This document shows positions 8,613 through 15,591 of a stretch of 64,000 nt of DNA, piece after piece. Within the stretch, counting starts at the first letter, position 1. Each line of letters starts with the position of its first letter. A model generated the notes under the pieces. It was not told the origin of the DNA, did not search any database, and saw only the letters and a program-made list of their open reading frames with translations. The DNA is from Chryseomonas sp014190935 (lineage in GTDB: Bacteria; Pseudomonadota; Gammaproteobacteria; Pseudomonadales; Pseudomonadaceae). The stretch lies in contig NZ_JACHVV010000005.1 of NCBI RefSeq assembly GCF_014190935.1, forward strand, positions 375,437-439,436. Direction: 5' to 3'. The position numbers were made by a program, and so were the translations under genes.

Positions 8613-9800
8613 TCAGGCGCGCGCCTGACGCTGACGCAGCAGGAACAGGCACCAGACGGCCAGCGCCGTGGCGGCCAGCAGGCACCCGGCCAGGCTGACG
8701 CCGGTCCAGCCGAAGTGTTCGTACAGTCGTGCCGACAGCAGCGAACCCAGGGAGCCGCCAAGGAAGTAGCCGGTCATGTAGCCGGCGTTGAGGCGGCTAC
8801 GGGCTTCCGGGCGCAGCCGATAGACCACGTTCTGGTTGCTGACGTGGCTGAGCTGCACGGCGAGATCCAGCACCAGGATGCCGACCAGCAGCGCCGCCAG
8901 CGACTGCTGGGCGAAGGCCAGGGGCAGCCAGGCCAGGGTCAGGGAGGCCAGGCCGATGCTGGTGGCGAGCCCTCCCTTGCCCTGGTCGGCCATGCGCCCG
9001 GCCAGGTTGGCAGCCAGCGCGCCCACGGCGCCGGCGAGACCGAACAGGCCGATGGTGCCGTCGCTGAAGCCATAGGGTTCGGCGGCGAGCAGAAAGGCCA
9101 GGGGCGTCCAGAACACCGCGAAGACGGCGAAGCCCAGGCAACCCAGCAGGGTGCGCAGGCGGTGCAGGGGTTCGTCGCGCAAGAGCTCGAACACCGAACC
9201 CAGCAGCCGCGGATAGCTCAGGCCCGCCGATTGCTGATAGCGCGGCAGCGCCAGCTGCAGGGCCAGGGCGGTGGCCAGCATCAGACCGGCCGCCACGGCA
9301 TAGACGGTACGCCAGTCGCCCAGGGACGAGAGTGCGCCGGCCACGGTGCGGGCCAGCAGGATGCCGAGGATGAGTCCGCTCATCACCGTGCCCACCGCCC
9401 TGCCCCGCTGCTCCGGCGCGGCCAGGGTCGCGGCGAAGGGCACCAGCACCTGGGCCACCACCGAGAAGAGCCCGGTCATGGCGGTGCCCACCAGCAGCCA
9501 GGTCAGACTGGTGGCGGTGGCGCTCAAGGCCAGGCCGGCGGCGGCGATCACGCTCATGGTGACGATCAGCCGGCGGCGCTCCAGCAGGTCCCCCAGGGGC
9601 ACCAGCAGCAGGAGGCCGGCGGCGTAGCTGAGTTGGGCGGTGGTGACGATGCTGCCGGCCTGGGTGTAGCTGAGGTCGAAGCGCTGGGCGATGGTGTGCA
9701 GCAGCGGCTGGTTGTAGTAGTTGCTGGCTACGGCGATGCCGGTGGCGACGGCCATGAGCAGGGTCAGCCAGCGGCTGAGAGGAGGCGTGGGGTTCGACAT
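8613..9800 (-). CDS. MFS transporter (DHA1-type, drug/metabolite exporter)
   Basis: A 395-residue 12-TM MFS protein. Seen: TM1 RWLTLLMAVATGIAVASNYYNQPLL, the loop 2-3 signature GDLLERRRLIV (MFS motif A), and RPEARSRLNAGYMTGYF before TM11. I take the ATG at 9800 (MSNPTPPLSR) rather than the earlier one at 9842, because it gives the typical short N-tail. It is transcribed divergently from the LysR gene starting at 9903, so that regulator probably controls it. It resembles the MFS gene at 21111-22337, also paired with a LysR gene. Substrate unknown. Confidence 0.88.
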   Translation of the reverse strand: MSNPTPPLSRWLTLLMAVATGIAVASNYYNQPLLHTIAQRFDLSYTQAGSIVTTAQLSYAAGLLLLVPLGDLLERRRLIVTMSVIAAAGLALSATATSLTWLLVGTAMTGLFSVVAQVLVPFAATLAAPEQRGRAVGTVMSGLILGILLARTVAGALSSLGDWRTVYAVAAGLMLATALALQLALPRYQQSAGLSYPRLLGSVFELLRDEPLHRLRTLLGCLGFAVFAVFWTPLAFLLAAEPYGFSDGTIGLFGLAGAVGALAANLAGRMADQGKGGLATSIGLASLTLAWLPLAFAQQSLAALLVGILVLDLAVQLSHVSNQNVVYRLRPEARSRLNAGYMTGYFLGGSLGSLLSARLYEHFGWTGVSLAGCLLAATALAVWCLFLLRQRQARA

Positions 9801-9902
9801 CCGCAGGGTCCGGCAAGAAAGGGGCTGGTCAGTATCGGCCAACGGCAGCTATCGGTTAAATGAATCGTTAAGATGGCTTCGATCTCATTTAAAGATAGCA
9901 CC

Positions 9903-10778
9903 ATGAATCTCAAGCAGCTGGAATTCGCCGTCGCCCTGGCCGAGGAGCGCCACTTCACCCGCGCCGCCGAGCGTTGCCATGTGGTGCAATCGGCGCTCAG
10001 TCACCAGATCGCCCGCCTGGAAGCCGAGTTGGGCGCCACCCTGTTCGAGCGCCTGCCGCGCCAGGTGCGCATCACTCCCGCCGGCGAGGCGTTGCTGGTC
10101 CATGCGCGCCAGGCGCTGGCGGCGGTGGAACGGTTGCAGCAGGACGTGGCCGCCGCGGTCGGCGCCATTCGCGGCACCCTGACGCTGGGCCTGATCTCTT
10201 CAGTGCCGCGCCTGGATATCGTCGAGTTGCTGGCCACCTTCCATGCCCGTCATCCCCAAGTGGACATCCGCCTGCGCCAGGACAAGAGCGAGACGCTGCT
10301 GGCGGCGGTGCGCGAGCGGCAACTGGATTTCGCCCTGATCGGCCTGTCGCGCCAGGTGGCCCTGGAGGCGGTGGACAGCCGCCTGCTGCTCAGCGAGGAA
10401 CTGGTGGCGGTGCTGCCGGCCGCGCACGCTCTTGCGGGACGGGAGAGGCTGTCGCTCCACGAGCTGGTGGATCTGCCGCTGGTGGACCTGCCCGCAGGCA
10501 GCGGTGCCCGGCGGCAGACCGACGAGGCCTTCGCCGCCCTGGGCCTGCCCCATCGGGTGCGTTTCGAGACGGGCAACATGCAGTTGCTGGAGCGCTTCGT
10601 CCGCCGCGGCCTGGCCATCGGCCTGGTGCCCCAGAGTATCGCCAGCACCTTTGCCGACCTGGCCCGGGTGCCGGTCAGCGATGCGCCGCAGCGTAACGTC
10701 CACGCCATCTGGTCGCCCCTGCCGACGCCGGCGACGCGGGAGTTTCTCAAGGTCCTGGAAGAGGCGCTGGCGGATTAG
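9903..10778 (+). CDS. LysR-family regulator divergent from MFS gene
   Basis: A 291-residue LTTR. The helix-turn-helix MNLKQLEFAVALAEERHFTRAAERCHVVQSALSHQIARLE is at residues 1-40, with substrate-binding domain from about 90 (GTLTLGLISSVPRLDIVELL). The ATG at 9903 yields the standard N-terminus. The 102-bp gap to the divergent MFS start is the usual position for an LTTR operator that controls both genes. Confidence 0.92.
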   Translation: MNLKQLEFAVALAEERHFTRAAERCHVVQSALSHQIARLEAELGATLFERLPRQVRITPAGEALLVHARQALAAVERLQQDVAAAVGAIRGTLTLGLISSVPRLDIVELLATFHARHPQVDIRLRQDKSETLLAAVRERQLDFALIGLSRQVALEAVDSRLLLSEELVAVLPAAHALAGRERLSLHELVDLPLVDLPAGSGARRQTDEAFAALGLPHRVRFETGNMQLLERFVRRGLAIGLVPQSIASTFADLARVPVSDAPQRNVHAIWSPLPTPATREFLKVLEEALAD

Positions 10779-10918
10779 CCCTCGCTCATCGGTCGGCCGT
10801 GCAGCCGTTGAGGCGATCCGCGCGGGCTACGTGCCGGAGTATGGTCCGGTGACGGGCCCCTGGGGCGTGAGTCGCTTCTTGGTCCGCGATTCTGATGCGG
10901 CCGCGCCTTGGAGCCCGC

Positions 10919-11011
10919 GTAGGTTGGGTTGAGCGCAGCGAAGCCCAACATTGCCCGAGGCTGAACATCCCTGTTGGGCTTCGACGATGGAGCCGTCTCA
11001 AACCAACCTAC
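10919..11011. repeat. GTAGGTTGGG inverted-repeat element, copy 1
   Basis: The left arm begins GTAGGTTGGGTTGAGCGCAG and the right arm ends in the reverse complement, CCAACCTAC, with an internal AAGCCCAACA/TGTTGGGCTT helix. Further copies are at 11083-11175, 30662-30743, 30755-30849, 32244-32334 and, diverged, 63502-63633. Confidence 0.9.
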
Positions 11012-11082
11012 GGTCTATCGCAATCTGCTTGGCTCGTCGCGGCCATGGTGGCCCGCCAATGCGCCCGCGCCTTGGAGCCCGC

Positions 11083-11175
11083 GTAGGTTGGGTTGAGCGC
11101 AGCGAAGCCCAACATTGACCGAGGCTGAACATCCCTGTTGGGCTTCGACGATGGAGCCGTCTCAACCCAACCTAC
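11083..11175. repeat. GTAGGTTGGG inverted-repeat element, copy 2
   Basis: Nearly identical to copy 1 at 10919-11011 and offset by 164 bp. The preceding 17 bases (CGCGCCTTGGAGCCCGC) are also duplicated, so a 164-bp segment was copied in tandem. Confidence 0.9.
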
Positions 11176-11191
11176 GGTCTGATTGCAGAGC

Positions 11192-11665
11192 CGTAGCCTG
11201 GAAAACGGCGCAGTCTTTTCCAGGGATGACGTCGTTGTGCGGGGAACGCCCTCACCCCAGCCCTCTCCCAGAGGGAGAGGGGGCTATTCGAGCGAGCGTT
11301 CAGCTCTATCGGAGCGTAGCCTGGAAAACGGCGCAGCCTTTTCCAAGGATGATGTCGTTGTGCGGGGAACACCCTCACCCCAGCCCTCTCCCAGAGGGAG
11401 AGGGGGCTATTCGAGCAGGCGTTCAGCTCTATCGGAGCGTAGCCTGGAAAACGACACAGCCTTTTCCAGGGGTGACGTCGTTGTGCGGAGCGCCCTCACC
11501 CCAGCCCTCTCCCAGAGGGAGAGGGGGCTATTCGAGCAGGCGTTCAGCTCTATCGGAGCGTAGGCTGGAAAACGGCGCAGCCTTTTCCGAGGATGACGTC
11601 GCTGTGCGGGGAGCGCCCTCACCCCAGCCCTCTCCCAGAGGGAGAGGGGGCTATTCGGGCAGGCT
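11192..11665. repeat. Tandem array of four 121-123 bp units
   Basis: Units begin at 11192, 11315, 11438 and 11559. Each holds a TGGAAAAC...CTTTTCCA hairpin, then GATGACGTCG, then a CCCTCACCCC element with a CTCTCCCAGAGGGAGAG hairpin, and ends GTTCAGCTCTATCGGAG. Copies differ by a few bases and 2-bp indels, so it is a composite of two common intergenic hairpin families amplified in tandem. Confidence 0.92.
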
Positions 11666-11719
11666 AACAGAGCAAGTGTTCAGGCGCTGCAGAACGCGCG
11701 GCAGCCTGCTGGGCTACCC

Positions 11720-12088
11720 TCAACCCTCGCTGACCGGCAGCCGGCGCACGAAGTTGCCCACTCGCCAGGCCAGCTGTTCGCCCTGGCACTGCACCAGCAG
11801 GTTGCGCACCGGGTAGGACTGGCCGGCGACGCTGGCTTCGGCCTGGGCCTCGCTGGCGCCGTCCAGGTGGTTGCGGGCGAGTACCCGGTAACTGCCGGTG
11901 CTGCAGCGCTCCTCGGCTTCGCCAGTGCAACCGGACCAGCTGCCGAAGACTCCGTTGCACTGCACCAGGTAGGCCGTGCTGCCATCCCTGAGGTAGGCGT
12001 TGTGGGAGCTGGCGCAGCCGGCCAGCAGGGCGAGGAAGCCGGCACAGGCCAGCAGGCGGAGGGCGTTGCGGAGGATGGCGAGGTTCAT
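11720..12088 (-). CDS. Small secreted lipoprotein, function unknown
   Basis: A 122-residue product starting MNLAILRNALRLLACAG, with lipobox LLAGC (Cys25 or close). The mature part has several Cys residues (VQCNGVFGSWSGCTGEAEERC and VQCQGEQ), suggesting disulfides in the periplasm. The ATG at 12088 is preferred over 12109 because GGAG lies 8 nt upstream. It follows the LysR gene at 12193-13101 on the same strand and has the ATC-N9-GAT box at 12157-12183 upstream. I recognise no functional family beyond short Pseudomonas lipoproteins. Confidence 0.8.
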   Translation of the reverse strand: MNLAILRNALRLLACAGFLALLAGCASSHNAYLRDGSTAYLVQCNGVFGSWSGCTGEAEERCSTGSYRVLARNHLDGASEAQAEASVAGQSYPVRNLLVQCQGEQLAWRVGNFVRRLPVSEG

Positions 12089-12156
12089 GGGAGGGGCTCC
12101 GGAAGACATGCAGCCATCCTAGAAAGCCAACCCCCTCTCCCATAAATCGTACCGGC

Positions 12157-12183
12157 GGATAGCGCTTATCGACAGCGCTGATA
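12157..12183 (-). promoter_or_regulatory. Predicted LysR-type binding box upstream of the lipoprotein
   Basis: On the minus strand TATCAGCGCTGTCGAT carries an ATC-N9-GAT core (12182-12168), followed by CGCTATCC and TACGATTT. It matches 8579-8605 in most positions. The NodD-like LysR gene ends 10 bp away, making it the first candidate regulator. Confidence 0.55.
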
Positions 12184-12192
12184 GCCGCCGCG

Positions 12193-13101
12193 CTAGGGGG
12201 TCTCGCCCATGAATCTGATGATCTCGCCGCGCAGCCAGCGCTCGCCCGGGTCCTGGTCCTGGGCCGCGCGCCAGACCAGCGACAGCTTGGCCGGGACGAT
12301 GGGAAACGGCGGTTCCTCGATACGCAGGCCGCCGCCCGCAGCCAGCGCCCGGGCGGCGTAGTCGGGCACCGTGGCGAGCAATTCGCTGCCGGCCAGCAGC
12401 GCGCCGAGGCCGTTGAAATGGGGCACGCCCAGGGCCACCTTGCGACTGCGGCCGAGGCGCGCCAGGTCGTCGTCGATGTTGCCGCAGAGATCGCCGGACA
12501 TGGACACCAGCACATGGGGCCGGGCGCAGTAGTCGTCCAAGGTCAGCGGCGCGGGATCGCGGTCGGCGCGCACCACCAGGGCGCGGATGTGCCTCAGGGT
12601 GCGGCACTTGGCATTGGCCGGCAGCTGGGTGGTGTAGCTGATGCCCAGGGACACCTCGCCGCTGGCCAGCAGGCCGGGCAAGAGCAGGAAGTTGGCGTTG
12701 CGCACCACCAGCACGCAGTGCGGCGCCACCTCGCGCAGATGGGCCAGCAACGGCGGCAGCAGGCCACATTCGACGTCGTCGGACATGCCCAGGCGAAACA
12801 CCGCGCGACTGGCGCCGGGGTCGAAGTCGTCGACCTCGCTCAGGGCATTGGACAGGCCGTCCAGCGCCGGGCGCAGCCGTTCGAGAATGGCGAGGGCCCG
12901 CGGCGTGGGCTCCATCGCCCGCCCGCTGCGCACCAGCAGGGGATCGTCGAAGAATAGACGCAGGCGTACCAGGGCGGCGCTGATGGCCGGCTGGCCGAGA
13001 AAGAGCTTTTCCGCGGTGCGGGTGAGGTTGCGCTCGTGCATCAGGCTTTCGAACACCACCAGCAGGTGCAGGTCGATGCGGCGCAGGTCGTTGCGATTCA
13101 C
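12193..13101 (-). CDS. LysR-family regulator, NodD-like subgroup
   Basis: 302 residues. The N-terminus NDLRRIDLHLLVVFESLMHERNLTRTAEKLFLGQPAISAALVRLRLFFDDPLLVR is typical of the NodD/LeuO-like LTTR branch; the effector domain runs from about 95 to 295. This branch recognises ATC-N9-GAT (nod-box) motifs, two of which lie in this window before small exported proteins. The nearer one directly follows this gene, so coordinated or autoregulated expression of 11720-12088 is likely. Inducer unknown. Confidence 0.9.
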   Translation of the reverse strand: MNRNDLRRIDLHLLVVFESLMHERNLTRTAEKLFLGQPAISAALVRLRLFFDDPLLVRSGRAMEPTPRALAILERLRPALDGLSNALSEVDDFDPGASRAVFRLGMSDDVECGLLPPLLAHLREVAPHCVLVVRNANFLLLPGLLASGEVSLGISYTTQLPANAKCRTLRHIRALVVRADRDPAPLTLDDYCARPHVLVSMSGDLCGNIDDDLARLGRSRKVALGVPHFNGLGALLAGSELLATVPDYAARALAAGGGLRIEEPPFPIVPAKLSLVWRAAQDQDPGERWLRGEIIRFMGETP

Positions 13102-13155
13102 GGCATCCCTCCGCGAAGGCCAGGCGCCGGGAGGGCGCCTGACTGTCGTTACCTT

Positions 13156-13313
13156 AGAGTCTGTTCAAAGTCTCGCGAGCTAGAGCCAAACAAGGCGAAG
13201 AGGCCTGAGGAAGCGGAGTTTACAAATAGTAAATGAGCATTCCGACCGGGCTGGCGACCCAGGGCCTCTTCAACGCCGTTTGGCCGACGCGCAGCAGACT
13301 TTGGATAGGCTCT
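13156..13313. mobile_element. MITE-like element with terminal inverted repeats
   Basis: A 158-bp non-coding segment. The left end AGAGTCTGTTCAAAGTCT and the reverse complement of the right end, AGAGCCTATCCAAAGTCT, match at 14 of 18 positions. The interior contains GCCAAAC...GTTTGGC and AGAGGCCT...AGGGCCTCT inverted segments and a lower-GC centre. The right tip overlaps the stop codon of the hydrolase gene by one base. No transposase is encoded. No clear target-site duplication is seen. Confidence 0.55.
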
Positions 13314-13936
13314 TACTTGGCGGCCAGCTTGGCGTAGCTGGTCATCAGGTTGCGGTAGTTGGGGATGTGGTTGGACAGCAGGGCGCCCAGGCCCTCGATG
13401 TCGTTGCGCCAGTCGCGGTGCAGTTCGCAGGCGACGCTGAACCAGTTCATCAGCTGTACGCCAGCGGCGCTCATGCGTGCCCAGGCGGCCTGCTGCACGG
13501 TCTTGTCGAAGGTGCCGGAGGCATCGGTCACCACGAAGACGTCGAAGCCTTCGGCGATGGCGGCCAGGGCCGGGAAGGTCACGCAGACATCGGTCACCAC
13601 GCCGGCGATGATGAGCTGCTTGCGGCCGGTGGCCTTGATGGCGGCGACGAAGTCCTCGTTGTCCCAGGCGTTGATCTGGCCGGGCCGGGCGATGTACGGC
13701 GCCTCGGGGAACAGCTCGACCAGCTCGGGCACCAGCGGGCCGTTGGGGCCTTGCTCGAAGCTGGTGGTGAGGATGGTGGGCAGGCCGAAGAACTTGGCGC
13801 TGTTGGCCAGGGCCAGGACGTTGTTCTTGAAGTCGCTGGGAGTGAAATCCTGCACCAGGGAGATCAGACCGGCCTGGTGGTCGATCAGCAGGACGACGGC
13901 ATCGTTCTTGTCGAGACGGTTGTAGGGCTTGCTCAT
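13313..13936 (-). CDS. YcaC-like isochorismatase-family hydrolase
   Basis: A 207-residue cysteine hydrolase. The family triad is visible: Asp19 in LLIDHQAG, a Lys in the central region (AAIKATGRK) and Cys118 in AGVVTDVCVTFPALAA, whose VVT-D precedes the nucleophile. YcaC proteins are oligomeric and their physiological substrate is unclear. It is the last gene of the minus-strand cluster 19352-13313, 48 bp after the MFS gene. The stop codon touches the MITE-like element, so that element may shape its mRNA end. Confidence 0.88.
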   Translation of the reverse strand: MSKPYNRLDKNDAVVLLIDHQAGLISLVQDFTPSDFKNNVLALANSAKFFGLPTILTTSFEQGPNGPLVPELVELFPEAPYIARPGQINAWDNEDFVAAIKATGRKQLIIAGVVTDVCVTFPALAAIAEGFDVFVVTDASGTFDKTVQQAAWARMSAAGVQLMNWFSVACELHRDWRNDIEGLGALLSNHIPNYRNLMTSYAKLAAK

Positions 13937-13984
13937 GGTGGAGTCCTCAGGGTGGTGGTGGGTTAGGGATTGAATGGGCGTGCG

Positions 13985-15580
13985 CTAGGCGCCGCCCAGG
14001 AGATGGCGGATGGCGATGGGCACGCCGGGGGTCTGGTACTGGCGCGCCGCCGCTTCCAGGCGCTGTTCGCCCTGGGTGACGCGGTGGTGGTGGCGCAGGT
14101 GTTCCAGCCAGGATTCGTCGCAGAAGAATTCCTGCCAGCGCCGCGGTTCGGCGCTGTCCTGCAGCAGCGCCCAGGAGAAGGCGCCGTTGCGTCGGCGCAT
14201 GGCGCCCACCGCCTGCATGGCCTGGCGAAAGGCCGGACCGTGCTCGGGGGCGATGTCGTATTCCAGGGTGACCATCACCGGGCCGCGCTCGCGGTCCAGG
14301 GAGTCGTCGAGGATGGGCGCCGGCCAGTGCAGCGAAGGGGCGATGTCGGCCGCCGGGGTGACCGGCAGGCGCAGGCGCCAGGTCAGCCCGATGCAGGCCA
14401 GCAGCACCCCGGCTGCCGCGCTCAGGGCCAGGCTCAGGGAAAAATGACTGGCCAGGGCGCCCCAGAGCAAGCCGCCCAAGGCGCTGGTGCCAAAGAACAC
14501 CAGGATGTAGACGGCCAGGGCGCGGGCGCGCACCCAGCCGGGCACGGCGGTCTGGGCCGCCACCTGCAGGCTGGAGAGCACGGCGATCCAGGCCAGGCCG
14601 CTGGCGAGCATCACCGGCAGCAGCCAGGCGAAGTCGCGGATCCAGGCCAGGCCGAGCAGGACCAGCGCATAGAGCGCACTGGCACCGGCCACCAGCAGGT
14701 CGCTGGAGAGTCGTTCACGCAGGCGCGGCAGGAGCATGGCGCCGCCGATGGCGCCCAGGCCGACGCAACCGAGCAGGATGCCGAAATCCAGGGCGGTGCC
14801 CTGCAGGGCCTGGCGCACCAGCAGGGGCAGCAGGGCCATGCCGGCGCTGGCGCCGAGGAAAAACGCGGCGGTCCGGGCCAGCACCACCTGCAGCTGGAGC
14901 GAGCTGCGGGCATAGCGGAGGCCGACCCGGACGGCGCCCAGCAGGCGCTCCGCGGGCAGCACGGCGGCTGCAGGTTGGCGTCGCCAGGTCAGGAGCGCGA
15001 CGATCACGGCAAGGAAGGAAACGGCATTGAGGGCGAAAGTCAGCCAGGGACCGGCCAGGCTGACCAGCACCCCGGCCAGGGCCGGGCCGAGGGCGCGGGC
15101 CACGTTCATGCCCAGGCTGGACAGGGCGATGGCCGCGGGCAGTTCGCGCTTGTCGACCAGCTCGGGGGTCAGCGCCGACCAGGCTGGCAGCATCAGCGCG
15201 GTGCCCACGCCCATCGCCAGGGTCAGCCCCAGCAGCAGCGGCACGGTCATCCAGCCGGCCAGGGTCAGGCCGGCCAGGGCCAGCGCCACCACGGCCATCC
15301 ACAGCTGCACGCCGAGCAGATAGCGGCGCCGGTCGACGATGTCGGCCAGGGCGCCGGCCGGCAGCGCCAGCAGGAACATCGGCAAGGCCCCCGCCACCTG
15401 GACCAGGGCCACCGCCAGGGGGCTGGCCGACAGCGAGGTCATCAACCAGCCGGCGCCCACCTCGTGCATCCAGGTGCCGATGTTGGAGGCGATGCTGGCC
15501 AGCCACAGCCAGCGAAAGGTGCGCTGGCGCAGCGGCTGCCAGGGCGAGGCGGCGTTGGGAGTCACGGCGGCGGCGGTCAT
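13985..15580 (-). CDS. MFS transporter with C-terminal soluble domain (MFS_3/EntS-like)
   Basis: A 531-residue exporter-type MFS protein. Twelve TM segments span about residues 20-405 (TM1 FRWLWLASIASNIGTWMHEVGAGWLM; motif A ALADIVDRRRYL; LMLPAWSALTPELVDKRELPAAIAL). They are followed by a cytosolic tail of about 110 residues with a ferredoxin-like pattern (GPVMVTLEYDIAPEHGPAFRQAMQAVG), as in many MFS_3 members. It begins 12 bp after the amidohydrolase gene. Substrate unknown; context suggests export of a small aromatic or halogenated compound, which is inference only. Confidence 0.88.
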   Translation of the reverse strand: MTAAAVTPNAASPWQPLRQRTFRWLWLASIASNIGTWMHEVGAGWLMTSLSASPLAVALVQVAGALPMFLLALPAGALADIVDRRRYLLGVQLWMAVVALALAGLTLAGWMTVPLLLGLTLAMGVGTALMLPAWSALTPELVDKRELPAAIALSSLGMNVARALGPALAGVLVSLAGPWLTFALNAVSFLAVIVALLTWRRQPAAAVLPAERLLGAVRVGLRYARSSLQLQVVLARTAAFFLGASAGMALLPLLVRQALQGTALDFGILLGCVGLGAIGGAMLLPRLRERLSSDLLVAGASALYALVLLGLAWIRDFAWLLPVMLASGLAWIAVLSSLQVAAQTAVPGWVRARALAVYILVFFGTSALGGLLWGALASHFSLSLALSAAAGVLLACIGLTWRLRLPVTPAADIAPSLHWPAPILDDSLDRERGPVMVTLEYDIAPEHGPAFRQAMQAVGAMRRRNGAFSWALLQDSAEPRRWQEFFCDESWLEHLRHHHRVTQGEQRLEAAARQYQTPGVPIAIRHLLGGA

Positions 15581-15591
15581 GACGGCGCTCC

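Larger units (their letters stand above)
10779..11719. other. Repeat-filled non-coding stretch between LysR and lipoprotein genes
   Basis: About 940 bp with no supportable gene. It consists of two copies of the GTAGGTTGGG hairpin element (within a 164-bp direct duplication) and a four-unit tandem array, listed separately. Open frames across it are products of the repeats. Confidence 0.8.

Noticed and set aside
8715..9863. Large plus-strand open frame antisense to the MFS gene, and many similar antisense frames elsewhere (for example 13970-15754, 15676-17574, 40130-41734, 47360-50119)
   Set aside because: GC-rich coding DNA leaves long open frames on the opposite strand. Their products are Gly/Gln/Arg/His-rich, match no family and lie exactly opposite well-recognised genes.
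11192..11665. CRISPR array
   Set aside because: Units are 121-123 bp and nearly identical throughout, with no short repeat/variable spacer pattern and no cas genes.
11115..11816. Long open frames through the repeat array at 11192-11665
   Set aside because: They arise from tandem hairpin repeats, give the same repetitive peptides in several frames and have no start signals or family resemblance.
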